A program made the position numbers and the translations under genes. From assembly GCF_035046485.1 (NCBI RefSeq), contig NC_085138.1:13767329-13831328 (forward strand): a stretch of DNA of 64,000 bases, in the 5' to 3' direction. Below are positions 11,688-22,140 of this stretch, piece by piece (the first letter of the stretch is position 1; each line of letters begins with the position of its first letter). This DNA comes from Aedes albopictus (taxonomy: Eukaryota > Arthropoda > Insecta > Diptera > Culicidae). Below the pieces are notes generated by a model. The model had not been told where the DNA came from. It made no database searches and was given only the letters and a program-made list of their open reading frames with translations.

Positions 11688-12335
11688 CACAACACGCAAA
11701 AAAAAAATAAAATGAAAAAGATTTTTTTAGAATTTTTTTTTTCCTTAAAAGTGCCCATCTTGTGATGTATGGAGGAAAGTTAGGCAACTATATTGTCTTT
11801 ATTGGGAAAAAAATTCAAAACATAAAAAAGTGGACTTTTTCTGTAAATTGACTTTTAATTTTGAAAAGATATTTTTTAGCGTGTAAAACATTTTTTTATA
11901 TTTTTTAAATATGTTTTCTTGAAAGCTTGGACAATTCCCTAAAAGTCCCCCATACATCACTTTTTTGTACAACTTATTACATTCGAGTTATATTTTTTGT
12001 GAAAAAAACGGCTAATGCGCAACACGCTAAAAAAACTAACATGAAAAAGTTTTTGTTAGAAAAACTTTTTTTCCTTAAAAGTGCCCATCTTGTGATGTAT
12101 GGAGGAAAGTTAGGCAACAATATTGGCTTTCTTGGAAAAAATTTCAAAACATAAAAAAGTGGGCATTTTCTGTAAATTGACTTTTAATTTTAAAAATATA
12201 TTTTTTAGCGTGTAAAAATGTATTTAGAATTTTTAAAATATTTTTTCATGAAAGCTTGGACAATTCTCTAAATGTCACCCATACATCACTTTTTTGTACA
12301 TCTTATCATATTCGAGTTATTTTTTGTGAAAAAAA
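11688..12335. repeat. tandem duplication of the transposon right arm (about 330-bp period)
   Basis: The block from GCACAACACGC through AAGTGCCCATCTTGTGATGT to CATACATCACTTTTTTGTAC appears at 11688-12010 and again at about 12017-12335, in the same orientation. Both match, inverted, the single left arm at 10280-10600. The duplication makes the element's right end longer than its left. Confidence 0.85.
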
Positions 12336-12604
12336 AAAACGGTTAAAGAACTTTGACTCTTTTTAAATGTATACCTAGGTTAATTTTGAAAAAACAAAAT
12401 ACGCAAAGTTGCTTGAAAAGGTAAAGTCTTGAAACCTACAAAATTTCATAACATTCTGAGGGGGTGCTGCCAACCCCGAAGACGAGTTGGTGCGAAATTC
12501 GTCAAAATGATTATTTCGTGTGTTATTGTGTTTGAACCATCGATTTTTCATTGCGAACAATAAAACACAACTGCTATAAATATATTTGAATAAGTTGACC
12601 TATC

Positions 12605-12935
12605 CGGATCACCGTGACAGGTTCCACGGGGGCCTCATTTGGGACACTTCTGGTTTTCATCCAAAACATGTCGTGCGACATATCAAACTTCATGATTTCA
12701 AATGACTGAGTCAGAGACGATACCCTGAAGTCTGTATCAACTAATATGGCCACCCCAGAACATCTAGCATAGGTTCCACGGGGGTGACATCGGGGACCTT
12801 TCAGGTTTGCAACCAAAACATGCCGTGAGACGTATCAAACTTATTGACTTTGAGAGAATGGGGCAGAAAAAATTGACTGGTATCGCAACTGATATGGCCG
12901 CCCCGGAACACCTGAAACAGGTTCCGCGGGGGCCT
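12605..12935. repeat. short tandem repeat array, period about 150-160 bp
   Basis: AGGTTCCACGGGGG starts at about 12611, 12771 and, as AGGTTCCGCGGGGG, at 12917. Each of the first two is followed by AACCAAAACATG-type and GCGACATATCAAACTT-type blocks. The array is bracketed by an inverted pair, ATTATTTCGTGTGTTATTG at about 12510 and its complement at about 12943. Confidence 0.8.
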
Positions 12936-13436
12936 CTCAAACACAATAACACACGAAATAATCACGTTTAGCCATTTGGCAATACAGAAACCTTCCCCCA
13001 CCCCCTGACCACAGTACAATCCGGACTATCTCCGGAATGGTTCCGGATATTGCATTGTCATTTGAGTGAAATAAACTTGCACCAATTTATGATCAATTGA
13101 GGTCGACTTCAAAAAAAAAAAATCGGATAAAAATTGACAAAATGCCAGCACTTTGAAAATGAGTTGTCGGAGGTCGGGTAAGTGAAGGTTAAAAAAGCTT
13201 TTGTGAAATACTTAATACTACGTTTGAACCCAAATCATGTTATTTTGGTTTTATAATGGTTTAATCAGGCCTCATATATTCAGTGTATTAACCAAAAGAT
13301 ATATTTTGTGTGGTTTAATTACAAAACATACACTAATCATTATTGTGAAGCCAACATATTTGAAAGACCCGCGGTGCACTTAGCAAAGCTTGACGGTACA
13401 CCAAGTGCACCGCGGTGCACGATCTGAAAACCGCTG

Positions 13437-15100
13437 GAAGAAATTACGCCAGGAATTCGTTTACAAATATTTCGTGACTTTCTTTTTCAGAAATTCTTCT
13501 AGTGAGTTCTTTTAAAAATCCGAAATGCCTTTCTTTTGGGAGTTTTTCATCTATTCCTTCTGAAATTTCATTAGCCTTTCAGGACGCGCGCCATCAAGCT
13601 ACAGAAACTACACCGTGCTCGCGCTGTATACGGCGAGCGAGGTTTTTTTTGGTAGTGCTGTACTTTTTACAACGGCACGCGTCCTGAAATGTTAGGGATT
13701 ATTTCAGAAGTTATTTCTAATATTGTTTGAAAATCTTCCAGAGATTTCTTCAGGAATTTTCCCAGGGATTCCAATGGAATTTCCTGTAGAAATATCTCAA
13801 GAATTTCTTCAGGGATTCATCAGGAATATTCTGTAGTGATTTTTGCATTATATCTCTCAGTAATTTCTGCTGTAATTTCTCCAGTGATGCCTGCAGGAAT
13901 TCATACAGTAGTTCCTTCTGGAGTCCTTCGCGTATTCCTTCATGTTTTCTTTTTTTTAGTCAGAAATTACTTTAGGATTTCTTTCACGAATGCTCATTCA
14001 GAAATCTATCCAAAAATATTGTCTAGAAATTTCTGAAGGATTTTTTTTAGGTATTTGCAAGGGTTTTTCTTTAGGAAACTTCACAAAAGTTTTTCCAGGT
14101 GTTTCTCCAGATATTCCAAAAGAGATTCCATTATAAAAACGTCTACTCAATGAGTACTTTCAAAAATACATCTATATTTTTTTAGAGAACTTTGTCGAGA
14201 TTATTGTTAATTTCTCAATTATTTTACGAATTCCTCCAAGGGTTTTCCCAAGAACATTCTTCTGGTATACCTCCAAGAATTGTTGGAAAACATCCTCCTG
14301 GTATTCTTCCAGCAATTTCACAGGAATACCTCCTTACACTTCAAAATGGTTACATCGAGTTCACTGTAACAAATTGACCTAAACACAATTCTCCATCGCG
14401 TTGTAAATTTACAGGTTATCTGCTTGCTATCAATTTTGCATGCTAGAGATTATTCAAAGAAAAATAAATGAATCTAAAACTTTCTAATATTTATGTGTAG
14501 TTTACAGTTTACTTTTTGTGCAGGTATTCTTACAACAATGCCTCCAGGGATTAAAAAAGGAATGCGGAAACGGCGATTTCCTTTCGAGATTCTTTCAGAA
14601 ATTCATTCATGAATTCATTCTAGAATTTCTTCAGCAGTTCCTCTTGAAATATCATCAGAGACTCCTTGTATTTTAAGAGTTTCTTCATGTTAGAACGAGC
14701 TCTACGATTAATTAAAAAAATCAGGAATTCACGCAGAAATTCCTACAAGGGTTTATTTTTATATTGCTTCCATGGCTCCTGCAGATTTTTTTTCGGAATT
14801 GCACATGAAATTAACATAACATCCGAAAGAGGAATATTAAAAAAAATCCCCGAAGAGTTTTTGAAAGAATCCTTGGAAGAACTTCTGAAAATTCCAAGAA
14901 GAGTTTCTTGAAACTTTCTCAGTGGATTTTTTTTACGAAAATCACGAAGCGATGCACAATGAAAAAAAAACAGTGCAAACCGGCACTAAATTCTGCATCT
15001 CACGAACGCATCCAGTTTTTCCAATGAACAAAACGATTTTCGGCGTAAACTTGTCTGGAGAATCAAAAGAAAGTGTTTAAACAGACCTCACGGATCATTA
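13437..15100. repeat. degenerate GGAATTTC / GAAATTCC repeat tract
   Basis: About 1.6 kb in which words such as TTCAGGAATTTC, CCTGTAGAAAT and CTTCAGAAATTC recur every 15-35 bases without a fixed period. The same texture occurs at 40480-42440, 57640-60600 and elsewhere. An internal GC-rich block (about 13581-13687, with GACGCGC near the left and its complement near the right) looks like a small inverted insertion. No gene. Confidence 0.6.
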
Positions 15101-15104
15101 TCCT

Positions 15105-15610
15105 GCTCATTTTACCCCAATTTCCCAATTTTATTGACTTTAATATGAAACTAGCTTTAAAGCACTTACGAAACATGAAAGTGGTTTGCCTTGAAGGGTT
15201 TTTCTGAAGTATTAAGATGTAGAGAATTTATTTGAAGTGATTTCAGTGACCGCATGAATGTATTTATTCTTATTTTACCCTATTTCCCCACATATATTGA
15301 GGTTTGTATGAAATTAGCTCCATAACTCGCAAGGAAATTATGAGTGGTATGTTGAGAAGGCTTGCTTCAGTGGATTATGATACAAGGAATCGATTAAAAA
15401 TTATTGCAGTAACCGCGTGAATGTTATTATGCTTATTTTACCCTAATTCTCCACATATATTCAGTTTTGTATGAAATTAGTTCTATAACTTATAAAAAAC
15501 TTATGGGTGGTATACTAAGAAAGGTTTATTTAGTAGATTATGCTACAAGGAATCGATTGCAAATGATTTCAGTGACTTCGCGAATGTAATTATGCTCATT
15601 AGATATATGT
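15105..15610. repeat. tandem repeat, period about 163 bp, three units
   Basis: TTTTACCCTA followed by TTCCCCACATATATTGAG and TTTGTATGAAATTAG recurs at about 15110, 15274 and 15437. Each unit contains ACAAGGAATCGAT (15393, 15547 in the clearest copies). Units are diverged by point changes. Function unknown. Confidence 0.8.
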
Positions 15611-15893
15611 TTGAAGGAATCTCTGAATGGAAGAAGGCGACGATAAACAACAACGCAATTTATCAGACTGCAAGCCGAAATTCTCTAGGGAAAATCAACA
15701 GTTATCCAGTCGAATCCTATAATTTGAACTGGAGATCCCTCAGCAGGTATTCCTATTAGAATTTATCGAAAAATGTCTTGAGATATGCTGAAGAATAAAT
15801 CTTGGCATAATTTCATATGGAATTTCTGAGATCAAATCAGGAGATATTCTTGAGGCTAAAATATAAACGACTCATAAGAAAGTGATCATTCGT

Positions 15894-16888
15894 CATAAAT
15901 AATTCCAAAAGTCCCAGTGAAGAAACAGGGGTGTAAGCAGTAATAAATAACAAAAGTTCCATAAACAAATAGAAAAGTGCATAAATAAATCAAAAGTTTC
16001 CATAAATAATTGATTTTTGATCAATTGAAAACGTCAAAAATGCAATGAATAATTCAACTGTTGCAATTAAAAAAGTCAATTTTCCCACCAAAAAACTTCG
16101 AATTTTCCATAAATCAATCCGATTTTTCCATAATAAATTAGAAAATTCACAATAAAAAATATTGAAAAAGCAATAAATAATTCAAAAAGTGCAATAACAA
16201 AAAAATAAATTATCAATAAATGTAAAAAAACGAGCAAATAAACGTAAATGCATTTTGAGCCAAAAATTACATAGACCATGCGGCGAAGCCGCATAGAGGA
16301 TTGAAAAACTGAGGCGGCAGAAGGCCGCCGAAGTTTCCGATATGCGATGCACCGCAACTGCATCGATTCGGTTCTGGGCAAACCACAGATTCAAGAATTT
16401 GCCCGGTATAATGCAAACATAGATGTTATCTCTTTTTTTAGGTCTGACGAGCGATAGCGAGTTCGGACAGCAAGCAATTGCTCGGTAAATTGCAATCATA
16501 GTTACGCAAGCTTTTCAGTCGATTCAGTCATATAAGTGCGATTCAGCATTTCACTGTCTCATACTTTTCTATATTTGTTTTTCATGGGAAATTTCGTCAT
16601 TTTTTATTGCATTTTTTGAATTTTTTATTGCTTTTTCGATATTTTTTTTATTGTGAATTTTCTAATTCATTATGGAAAATTCGAAGTTATTTGGTGGGAA
16701 AATTGACTTTTTTTATTGCAACAGTTGATTTATTCATTGCATTTTTGACGTTTTTTATTGCTCAAAAATCAATTATTTATGGAAACTTTTGATTTATTTA
16801 TGCATTTTTCTATTTGTTTATGGAACTTTTGTTATTTATTACTGCTTACATCCCTGTTTCTTCACTGGGACTTTTGGAATTATTTATG
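15894..16888. mobile_element. foldback element with about 310-bp inverted arms (1 kb)
   Basis: The left arm starts CATAAATAATTCCAAAAGTC and runs to about 16210; its complement runs from about 16590 and ends GACTTTTGGAATTATTTATG. Shared inner blocks include CAGTGAAGAAACAGGG, CCATAAATAATTGATTTTTG and ATTTTCCCACCAAA. Arms are extremely AT-rich and built from TTATTTATGGAA-like words. The 380-bp loop between them is different in composition (see the hairpin chain at 16279-16404). No transposase is present. Confidence 0.85.
16279..16404. other. chain of four perfect GC-rich hairpins in a foldback loop
   Basis: Four stems follow each other in 126 bases: TGCGGC-GAA-GCCGCA (16279-16293), GGCGGC/GCCGCC (16313-16329), CGATGCA/TGCATCG (16345-16365) and GGGCAAA/TTTGCCC (16376-16404). 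Further symmetric words, GAGCGATAGCGAG and AGCAATTGCT, follow at about 16450-16482. The surrounding arms are AT-rich with no such stems. No coding role is visible. The structure may act as RNA or as single-stranded DNA; that is inference. Confidence 0.7.
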
Positions 16889-17394
16889 GGAAATTTTGTA
16901 TTTATTATGGAACGTTTAATTGTCTGCCTATTCTTGAAGGATCACCGGAACCATTTATGAGAGAATTCCTGGTGAAAGGTCTGAATAAGTCCTAAAAGAA
17001 AACGAAGCACTTTTTCGAAGGCTTATTTTTTTACTTATTCGTTTGTTTGGAAGGCTCGGACGCCACATGGGCATAACTGAGCCGAAATCTTTTGTTTTTA
17101 TATTGTTTCGAAGACTTCTGAAGGAACGTCTACAAACATCTTTTCAGAATTTGTGAAACGAATTTCTGGAGCCAACGAAAAATTCCTGGGGCAATCCCTG
17201 AAAGTATTTCTAGAGAAATATAGTAAGGAATACCTGTTGTAAACTCTGGAGGCTTTCCAGAAAAATTGAAATCCCGAAAAACAGATTTTCTCAAGGAATC
17301 CGAAGAGAAATTCCCGCAAAAATAGCAGAATGAACCTCTGAAACTCCTGTCTAAATCGCTAAGAGAGTCCCAGAAAAAATCACTATAGGTATTG
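16889..17394. other. noncoding; degenerate repeat tail
   Basis: No gene. The part after 17098 is of the AGAAATTTC type. The boundary with the RTE fragment is set where LINE-like coding sequence begins on the minus strand. Confidence 0.4.
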
Positions 17395-17398
17395 AAAG

Positions 17399-17663
17399 AT
17401 CTCCATCCAGGGTGATTCCTCGCCATCGCCTTGACCTGCGGCCAGGTCAAATTTCTTTCAACTTGCTTTATTTCCTTGTTAAGGCTGCGCCGCCATAAGC
17501 CTCTGGGTCTGCCTCTGCTGCGATGTCTTACTGGGTTCCAATCTAACGCTGGTATGCAGATTCCGTTTCCGCCCCTGCGTAGAGTGTGGCCGACCCACCA
17601 CCACCTTCGCTCCCGAATTTCTGTCGCTATCGGCTTTTGATGACATCGACGATGTAGCTCCAC
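17399..17663 (-). pseudogene. RTE LINE C-terminal domain fragment
   Basis: The frame reads IRERRWWWVGHTLRR, then ALDWNPVRHRSRGRPRGLWRR, then WPQVKAMARNHPGWRSF, the usual C-terminal sequence after the reverse transcriptase in RTE-type LINEs. Its end near 17399 is set by the last family-like residues; the open frame runs on to 17130 into unrelated degenerate repeats. It lies one frame away from the RT core upstream. Confidence 0.75.
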
Positions 17664-17698
17664 GATGGAGATCTAATTGTGAGGCCACCAAGCACGAA

Positions 17699-18473
17699 TT
17701 ATATACCGCAGGCATCTATTGATGAAACCCTGCAGCTGTTGAGTGTTCTCCTTTGATACACACCTGGTTTCACTGGCAGCACAGATTTCACGTTAGAGTT
17801 GAAAATTCGGATTTTGGTGCGTCGACTAATCTGGTTGCTTTTCCATACATTTCTTAAGCTCGCAAAAGCAGCACTCGCCTTCTTGATCCGTGCACCTATG
17901 TCGATCTTGGTGCCGCCATCGGCCGCCATTTGGCTACCTAGATATTGGATGCTTTCAACATTCTCCACTGATTGTCCAGCTACCGTAAAGCTGGAAGGGT
18001 TGACCGTGTTAACATCCAACGATTTGGTCTTGTTGACGTTGATGGTAAGGCCTGCCGCTGAGGAGCGATTGGCAAGATCATCGATCTTACTCCGCATATC
18101 AGAGCGCCGTTGATCTAATAGAGCAACGTCATCAGCCAGTTCGAAGTCATTTAAGTGCTCTATGGTAATGGGCTGCCACAGCAACCCACGATTTGGTTCA
18201 CGGTCAATCGCATCTACCAGGATCTCGTCGATTACGATGAGGAACAGTAGCGATGATAGTATACAATACATCCTTGCCTCACTCCAGCTCCGACCCGGAT
18301 GGGATGAGTTGTCCAGTACTCTGCACGAAAATGCTCTGTACTGTGCTTCAATGCGGCCGATGATTTTCTCAGGGAGACCCATGCGCCTGAGGGCTTCCCA
18401 AGCTCCCAAAGCTTTTTGTAATCAATGAACACCAGGTAGAGAAACTCTTGGAATTCATTGATTTGCTCCAGAA
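17699..18473 (-). pseudogene. RTE LINE reverse transcriptase core fragment
   Basis: The frame 17699-18409 carries MGLPEKIIGRIEAQY at its start, LLFLIVIDEIL at residues 54-64, HLNDFELADDVALLD at 85-99 with the catalytic LADD at 91-94, and NVNKTKSL and NVESIQYLGS further on. This LADD form with the preceding LNDF is typical of insect RTE elements. The block before it, INEFQEFLYLVFIDYKK, lies in a different frame up to 18473, where a hAT-type element interrupts it. After that element the coding sense resumes (RIILEQ) at 18894. At least two frameshifts make it non-functional. Confidence 0.8.
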
Positions 18474-18893
18474 CAGTGAAGAGAATTGTCAGACAAAAGA
18501 GGCACAAAACATGCAACAAAGAAGACGCGGCGATTACTCTTTATCCCAACTGGTAACAGATAATGACATAATCTCTAATTTTTTTGTTGCAGACAAAAAG
18601 GAAGCTGAATTTGTTGCGTACTTTTCAACTCGTGAATAATCAATTATTACTAACCCAAAACCGAAAATTTTTGATAATACATCTTCAGCAGCGTTGCAGT
18701 GTTTACCGACTCGAAGTTACTGCTCGAAAATTACAATGCAAGGCTTAAAAATCTCTAAACTCGTGGTGCACGATCTTTGTCCTATTCTGTTCAAGTTGGG
18801 ACAAAGCTATGTCGCATTGGGTAGAATGTCGCAACAAATTCAGGTTGCGACATTGTCGTTATTGTTGCGCGATGGTTAAATTTTGATTCACTG
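18474..18893. mobile_element. hAT-type MITE, copy 1 (420 bp)
   Basis: Begins CAGTGAAGAGAATTGTCAG and ends TTTTGATTCACTG, giving short TIRs of CAGTGAA. It is flanked by a perfect 8-bp target duplication, CTCCAGAA, at 18466-18473 and 18894-18901. A second copy lies at 30596-31001. An 8-bp target duplication and CAG termini identify the hAT superfamily. It encodes no transposase and interrupts the RTE reverse transcriptase. Confidence 0.9.
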
Positions 18894-18921
18894 CTCCAGA
18901 ATGATACGGAGCGTGACAATA

Positions 18922-19804
18922 GAGTAAAGTGGGGCAAAAGTTCGAGTGGGGCAAGAGTTTCTTTTGAAGTTTTTGAGCTCAATTCAAATTATTTCTTTCG
19001 GGTGTCAAGGTTGTTCAAAGCCTTTTTGAAAAAGAGTATTTCACTCCAAAAATTATGAAAATTGATCAATTTTTCGAAAAGCTATGACTAAATGTTGGTT
19101 TTTGATCACAAAATTGTAATATGCGAAGGTCCTTCCAACGCATGGAATGGATATGTAATGAAATAGAAATCGATATTTTATTTTGGGGGGTAACTAGGTA
19201 TATCTTGAAAATGCTTTAGCATGTATAAAATTTTGCAAAAAAGATTTAGAAATCATATTCAACACATAGTGGGGCAAAAGTTCGAGTCATGTGGCAACTT
19301 CAGGTAAAAACCTAAAATTGAGTAAAATGTACATATTTTCTCTAAAAATAATGGAATTAGTGAGAAAATGCGATCAAAGTTGAAAAAAAATGTGGTTTTA
19401 TCTGAATTTGGCGGAAAACTACTAATTTTCGGTGTAGTAAATTTAACCCTGATTTGGGTAAAATCCAGATCGAACTTTAAAGTGTATTCCAGTTCCAACA
19501 TCAAATATTAATTGGTTTTAGGTATTTCTATTACCAAAGTGCCAACATAGTGAGCTACGGCTAGCGAAATTCCACAAACACTAGATTCGAACTTTTGCCC
19601 CAGTGGTGGGGCAAGAGTTCGAATAAGACGCACACATACAAAAGGTGTTGTAACTCAAAATTGAAAAGACATTAGGCGTGGCAGCAAAATTTTAGCTCAT
19701 TGATGGTAGAATCACCACACGGTATTCATTTATTTTTATCTGCTTCAATTTTTTGAGAAAAATTGATTTTTCAACTAAGGTCGAACTTTTGCCCCACCTT
19801 ACTC
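18922..19804. mobile_element. TA-flanked element with repeated GTGGGGCAAAAGTTCGA motif (883 bp)
   Basis: Ends are GAGTAAAGTGGGGCAAAAG and its complement CTTTTGCCCCACCTTACTC, flanked by TA on both sides (18920-18921, 19805-19806). The GTGGGGCAAAAGTTCGA word recurs inside at about 18946, 19269 and 19605, and inverted at about 19584 and 19782. Such subterminal copies often serve as transposase-binding sites. No ORF of transposase length is present. The TA target fits Tc1/mariner-like enzymes. Confidence 0.85.
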
Positions 19805-19907
19805 TATGGTCCACAAAGGATCGTCCGGCACGGAATCCTGCTTGCTGCCATCGGAAAGTTGCTTCAATCATCTCCTGTCCGGTTCAGGATCACTTTGAGA
19901 GGATTTA

Positions 19908-20033
19908 GGGGCTGTCCATAAACCACGTGGTCAGGAGGGGGGGAGGGGGGGAGGATGGACTAATGACCACGCGGGGGAGGGTGGGGGGGGGTTTGAGAAG
20001 TCCCAAATGACCACGTGGTTTATGGACAGCCAC
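19908..20033. mobile_element. PIF/Harbinger-type MITE with G runs, copy A
   Basis: TIRs GGGGCTGTCCATAAACCACG and the complement CGTGGTTTATGGACAGCC. Flanked by TTA (19905-19907 and 20034-20036), the 3-bp target used by PIF/Harbinger transposases. The interior has long G runs on the plus strand near both arms. It sits inside the RTE LINE. Four relatives lie at 39307, 39522, 59899 and 61992. Confidence 0.85.
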
Positions 20034-20905
20034 TTATCGCATACAGTCAGGTCACCCTTTTTGGGTGCCTTTACTAAGATGCCTTGCATCCAGTCGGCCG
20101 GAATTGTCGCGGTTTTCCATTTGATGCAGAATAATTGATGCAGTAGTTGTGCGGATACTACAGGGTCAGCTGTGACCATCTCAACTGATATGAGATCGAC
20201 CCCAGGGGCCCTGTTGACACGGGTAATTCGTCGAACCCTTGGTGGATTATGCTGAGGTGTTGATGGCGTGGCCGACACTTGAAAAAGGTTTCCGAAGTGC
20301 TCGAACTACCGTTTCAACTGGTCAGCCGAGTCGGTCAGTATTTGTCCATACGTGTCTTTCACGGACATCATATCATTCATCTTAGTCCCACTAAGGCGAC
20401 GTGAAACATCGTAGAGGAGACGGATGTCGCCGGTGTTTGCGGCTTTCTCGCCTTCGTCGGCTAGGGAGTCTGCCCAAACTCTTTTGTCTCGTCTACATGA
20501 GCGTTTCACTTCCTTCTCGAGAGCTGAATAGTGCTGACGGGTCACAGCTTTAGCTCATCGTGTTTTCGCTCGCTCTATCGCGGCTTTGGCGTTCCTTTGC
20601 TCCTCTATCTTCCTCCAGGTATCATCTGTATTCCACTGCTTTCTACGGGTGCATGGCTCACCCAAATTATTCTCGCCGGTGGCGATGAAGGCGTTCTTGA
20701 TGGCGCTCCATTGATCTTCTACGCTTCCACCTGCTGAAATATCCGCACCACGGTTCACTAGCTCCTCGACGTAAGACCTATTCACCGAAGCGGGATTTTT
20801 ACGGGTGGCTTATTACGGGGGCCCTTTGCCAGCACTCCTGTCTCACCGGAGGGCCATCGTGCCAGTTCTGTTTTAGCGTCCCAACCAAAATTGGGCTACC
20901 ACTTT
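20034..20905 (-). pseudogene. RTE LINE linker and front of RT, fragment
   Basis: On the minus strand three short frames follow each other: YVEELVNRGADISAG and DDTWRKIEEQRNAKAAIERAKTR (20555-20785), HYSALEKEVKRSCRRDKRVWADSLADEGEKAA with RLLYDVSRRLSG (20306-20545), and RVNRAPGVDLISVEM with KKGDLTVCD (19931-20278). This is the region between endonuclease and RT fingers in RTE LINEs; the last block holds the A(P)GVD and PKKGDLTVC RT motifs. Frame changes separate the three pieces. Confidence 0.75.
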
Positions 20906-21022
20906 GTATCTTGCTGTGCGTGGATGCAGCATTTCCTACTCAACCACTGGATGCCAGAACAGACGCTGTTTGAGCCACACCTACTTAGGGAACAGACGCT
21001 CGGGTCGTACCTCCTCAATCTA

Positions 21023-21405
21023 CACTGAAAATATTCTACACGTTCGAATCACACGTTTCACACATGAATTTTCACTAGTAGGAAAACTTTTCGAATTCAT
21101 GTGTAAAACACGTTACTATGCCATCATTAATGTCAATTTTCTTCAGAATATTAAGTAAATGAAGCATGCTAAGACATACTTAACGCGAGCGAATTTGGTG
21201 ATGTACATTAAGGCGAACCATGTCCATTATCGATACATAAACACACTGTCAAACACGTCCAAATCATGTGTAAAAGACAGTGGTTCAGAACCTAAACTAT
21301 TCAACATCTGATTCAAAAGAATTAAACGTTAATATAGCTTGCTGTTTTAAACGATAAATTAACGTGTAAAAGAACATGGATGAGGCGTTTCGATTATTTT
21401 CAGTG
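21023..21405. mobile_element. TA-flanked MITE with CACTGAAAAT ends (383 bp)
   Basis: Starts CACTGAAAATATT and ends AATAATTTTCAGTG-like sequence (ATTATTTTCAGTG), flanked by TA at 21021-21022 and 21406-21407. The interior carries inverted ACACGTTTCACACATGAATT / ATTCATGTGTAAAACACG words. No ORF. It lies in what appears to be the 5' part of the RTE LINE. Confidence 0.75.
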
Positions 21406-21519
21406 TAGCTGTAGTCGGAAGGACAGCAGTGGCCAGGTTGCACTACACTGAACGTAAGCCCCTTCCCGCAATCGACTGATTTGTCAGACCATCCAGTCCA
21501 AATAAGCAAAATCGTGTTA

Positions 21520-21932
21520 GGCACCCTACACACCAGTCAAACGGTTTGATCAACATTGACTCCGCCCCCAGGTTGGTGTTGAAGTTGGTGCTAAGTTTTA
21601 CCGTGTGTTGCTGTTTGACGAACCGATTTGGCAGTTCGTCAAACCGATTTGACGGTTGACGGTTTGGTCGGCAAAAATCAAACCAGTTTGATTTTACTCA
21701 AACCAACGGTGGGCGGAGCCAAAGTTTGACGAACCGATCGTACCGTGTGTAGCGTTGTTGCACAAACATAGTGCGATTTCAAATGGGAGAAAATGTTGGT
21801 GCAACCAAAGTGACATGTTGGTGCAACACGATTTGGCAGTTCGTCATACGGTTGCAGAAACATTCGCTGGTTCGACCAACCTGGGGGCGGTGGCAATGTT
21901 GGTCAAACGGTTTGAGTAGTGTGTAGGCTGCC
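21520..21932. mobile_element. TTA-flanked MITE with about 60-bp TIRs (413 bp)
   Basis: The left end GGCACCCTACACAC and the complement of the right end GGCAGCCTACACAC continue as matching arms through CAAACCGTTTGA and CCGCCCCCAGGTTGGT. Target duplications TTA stand at 21517-21519 and 21933-21935, which fits PIF/Harbinger. The interior is full of CAAACCGATTTGACGAA words in both orientations. No ORF. Confidence 0.85.
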
Positions 21933-22140
21933 TTATGGAATGACGAATCAGTCGTACGGCAATCACCTTGGCAATCACCCTGAAAGCAAACGACAATCAT
22001 CTCATTCGCGTATGAGTCGACGCACGCTGTGTGAATGAGAGTTAGTTGGAAAGCGAGGGCAGCACACATGCGTCAAAGATGCATCGATAGCGTAACAAGT
22101 TCCTTGATCGTTGTGCTTGCGACGCTGAGAAGTTCATGTT

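Larger units (their letters stand above)
10099..12502. mobile_element. inner DNA transposon with about 500-bp inverted ends
   Basis: The left arm begins GACGAATTTCGCGCCAACTC and the right arm ends with its diverged complement. Shared blocks continue inward for about 500 bp, including AAGCTTGGACAATT, TTAGCGTGT, CCTAACTTTCCTCCATAC and GTGCCCAT. Between the arms lies the transposase relic at 10630-11403. The right arm is present twice in part (see 11688-12335). The long arms and single internal gene make this a class II element; its superfamily is uncertain. Confidence 0.75.
9673..13436. mobile_element. large nested inverted-repeat element with hAT-like ends (3.76 kb)
   Basis: The left end CAGGGGTTTTCAGA and the right end, whose complement reads CAGCGGTTTTCAGA, form terminal inverted repeats. 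Both are followed by a GCGGTGCAC subterminal motif that recurs several times. Terminal CAG followed by GGTT and repeated subterminal motifs are typical of hAT elements. The 8-bp flanks do not match, so the insertion is old or rearranged. Inside lie further inverted repeats (9950-10085 with 13001-13140, and 10099-10600 with 11640-12502) arranged like shells around the transposase relic. Confidence 0.6.
17395..21519 (-). mobile_element. RTE-type LINE, broken by four nested DNA elements
   Basis: Minus-strand coding pieces appear in the order expected of an RTE-clade LINE: upstream linker (20306-20905), RT front (20034-20278 and 19805-19904), RT core (18894-18921, then 17699-18473) and C-terminal WxGHTLRR / DWNP domain (17395-17663). 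Between them sit four insertions with their own target duplications: 18474-18893, 18922-19804, 19908-20033 and 21023-21405. Removing them restores the order of the LINE blocks. Several frame changes show that the copy is dead. The 5' part beyond 20905 is judged from context only. Confidence 0.75.

Noticed and set aside
9673..13436. 8-bp target duplication at the outer hAT-like ends
   Set aside because: The flanks GCTTAAGA and GAAGAAAT do not match, so I did not claim it despite the good terminal inverted repeats.
16076..16499. About 100-codon minus-strand frames rich in Phe and Tyr as membrane proteins
   Set aside because: They arise from AT-rich foldback arms and the hairpin loop; hydrophobicity reflects composition.
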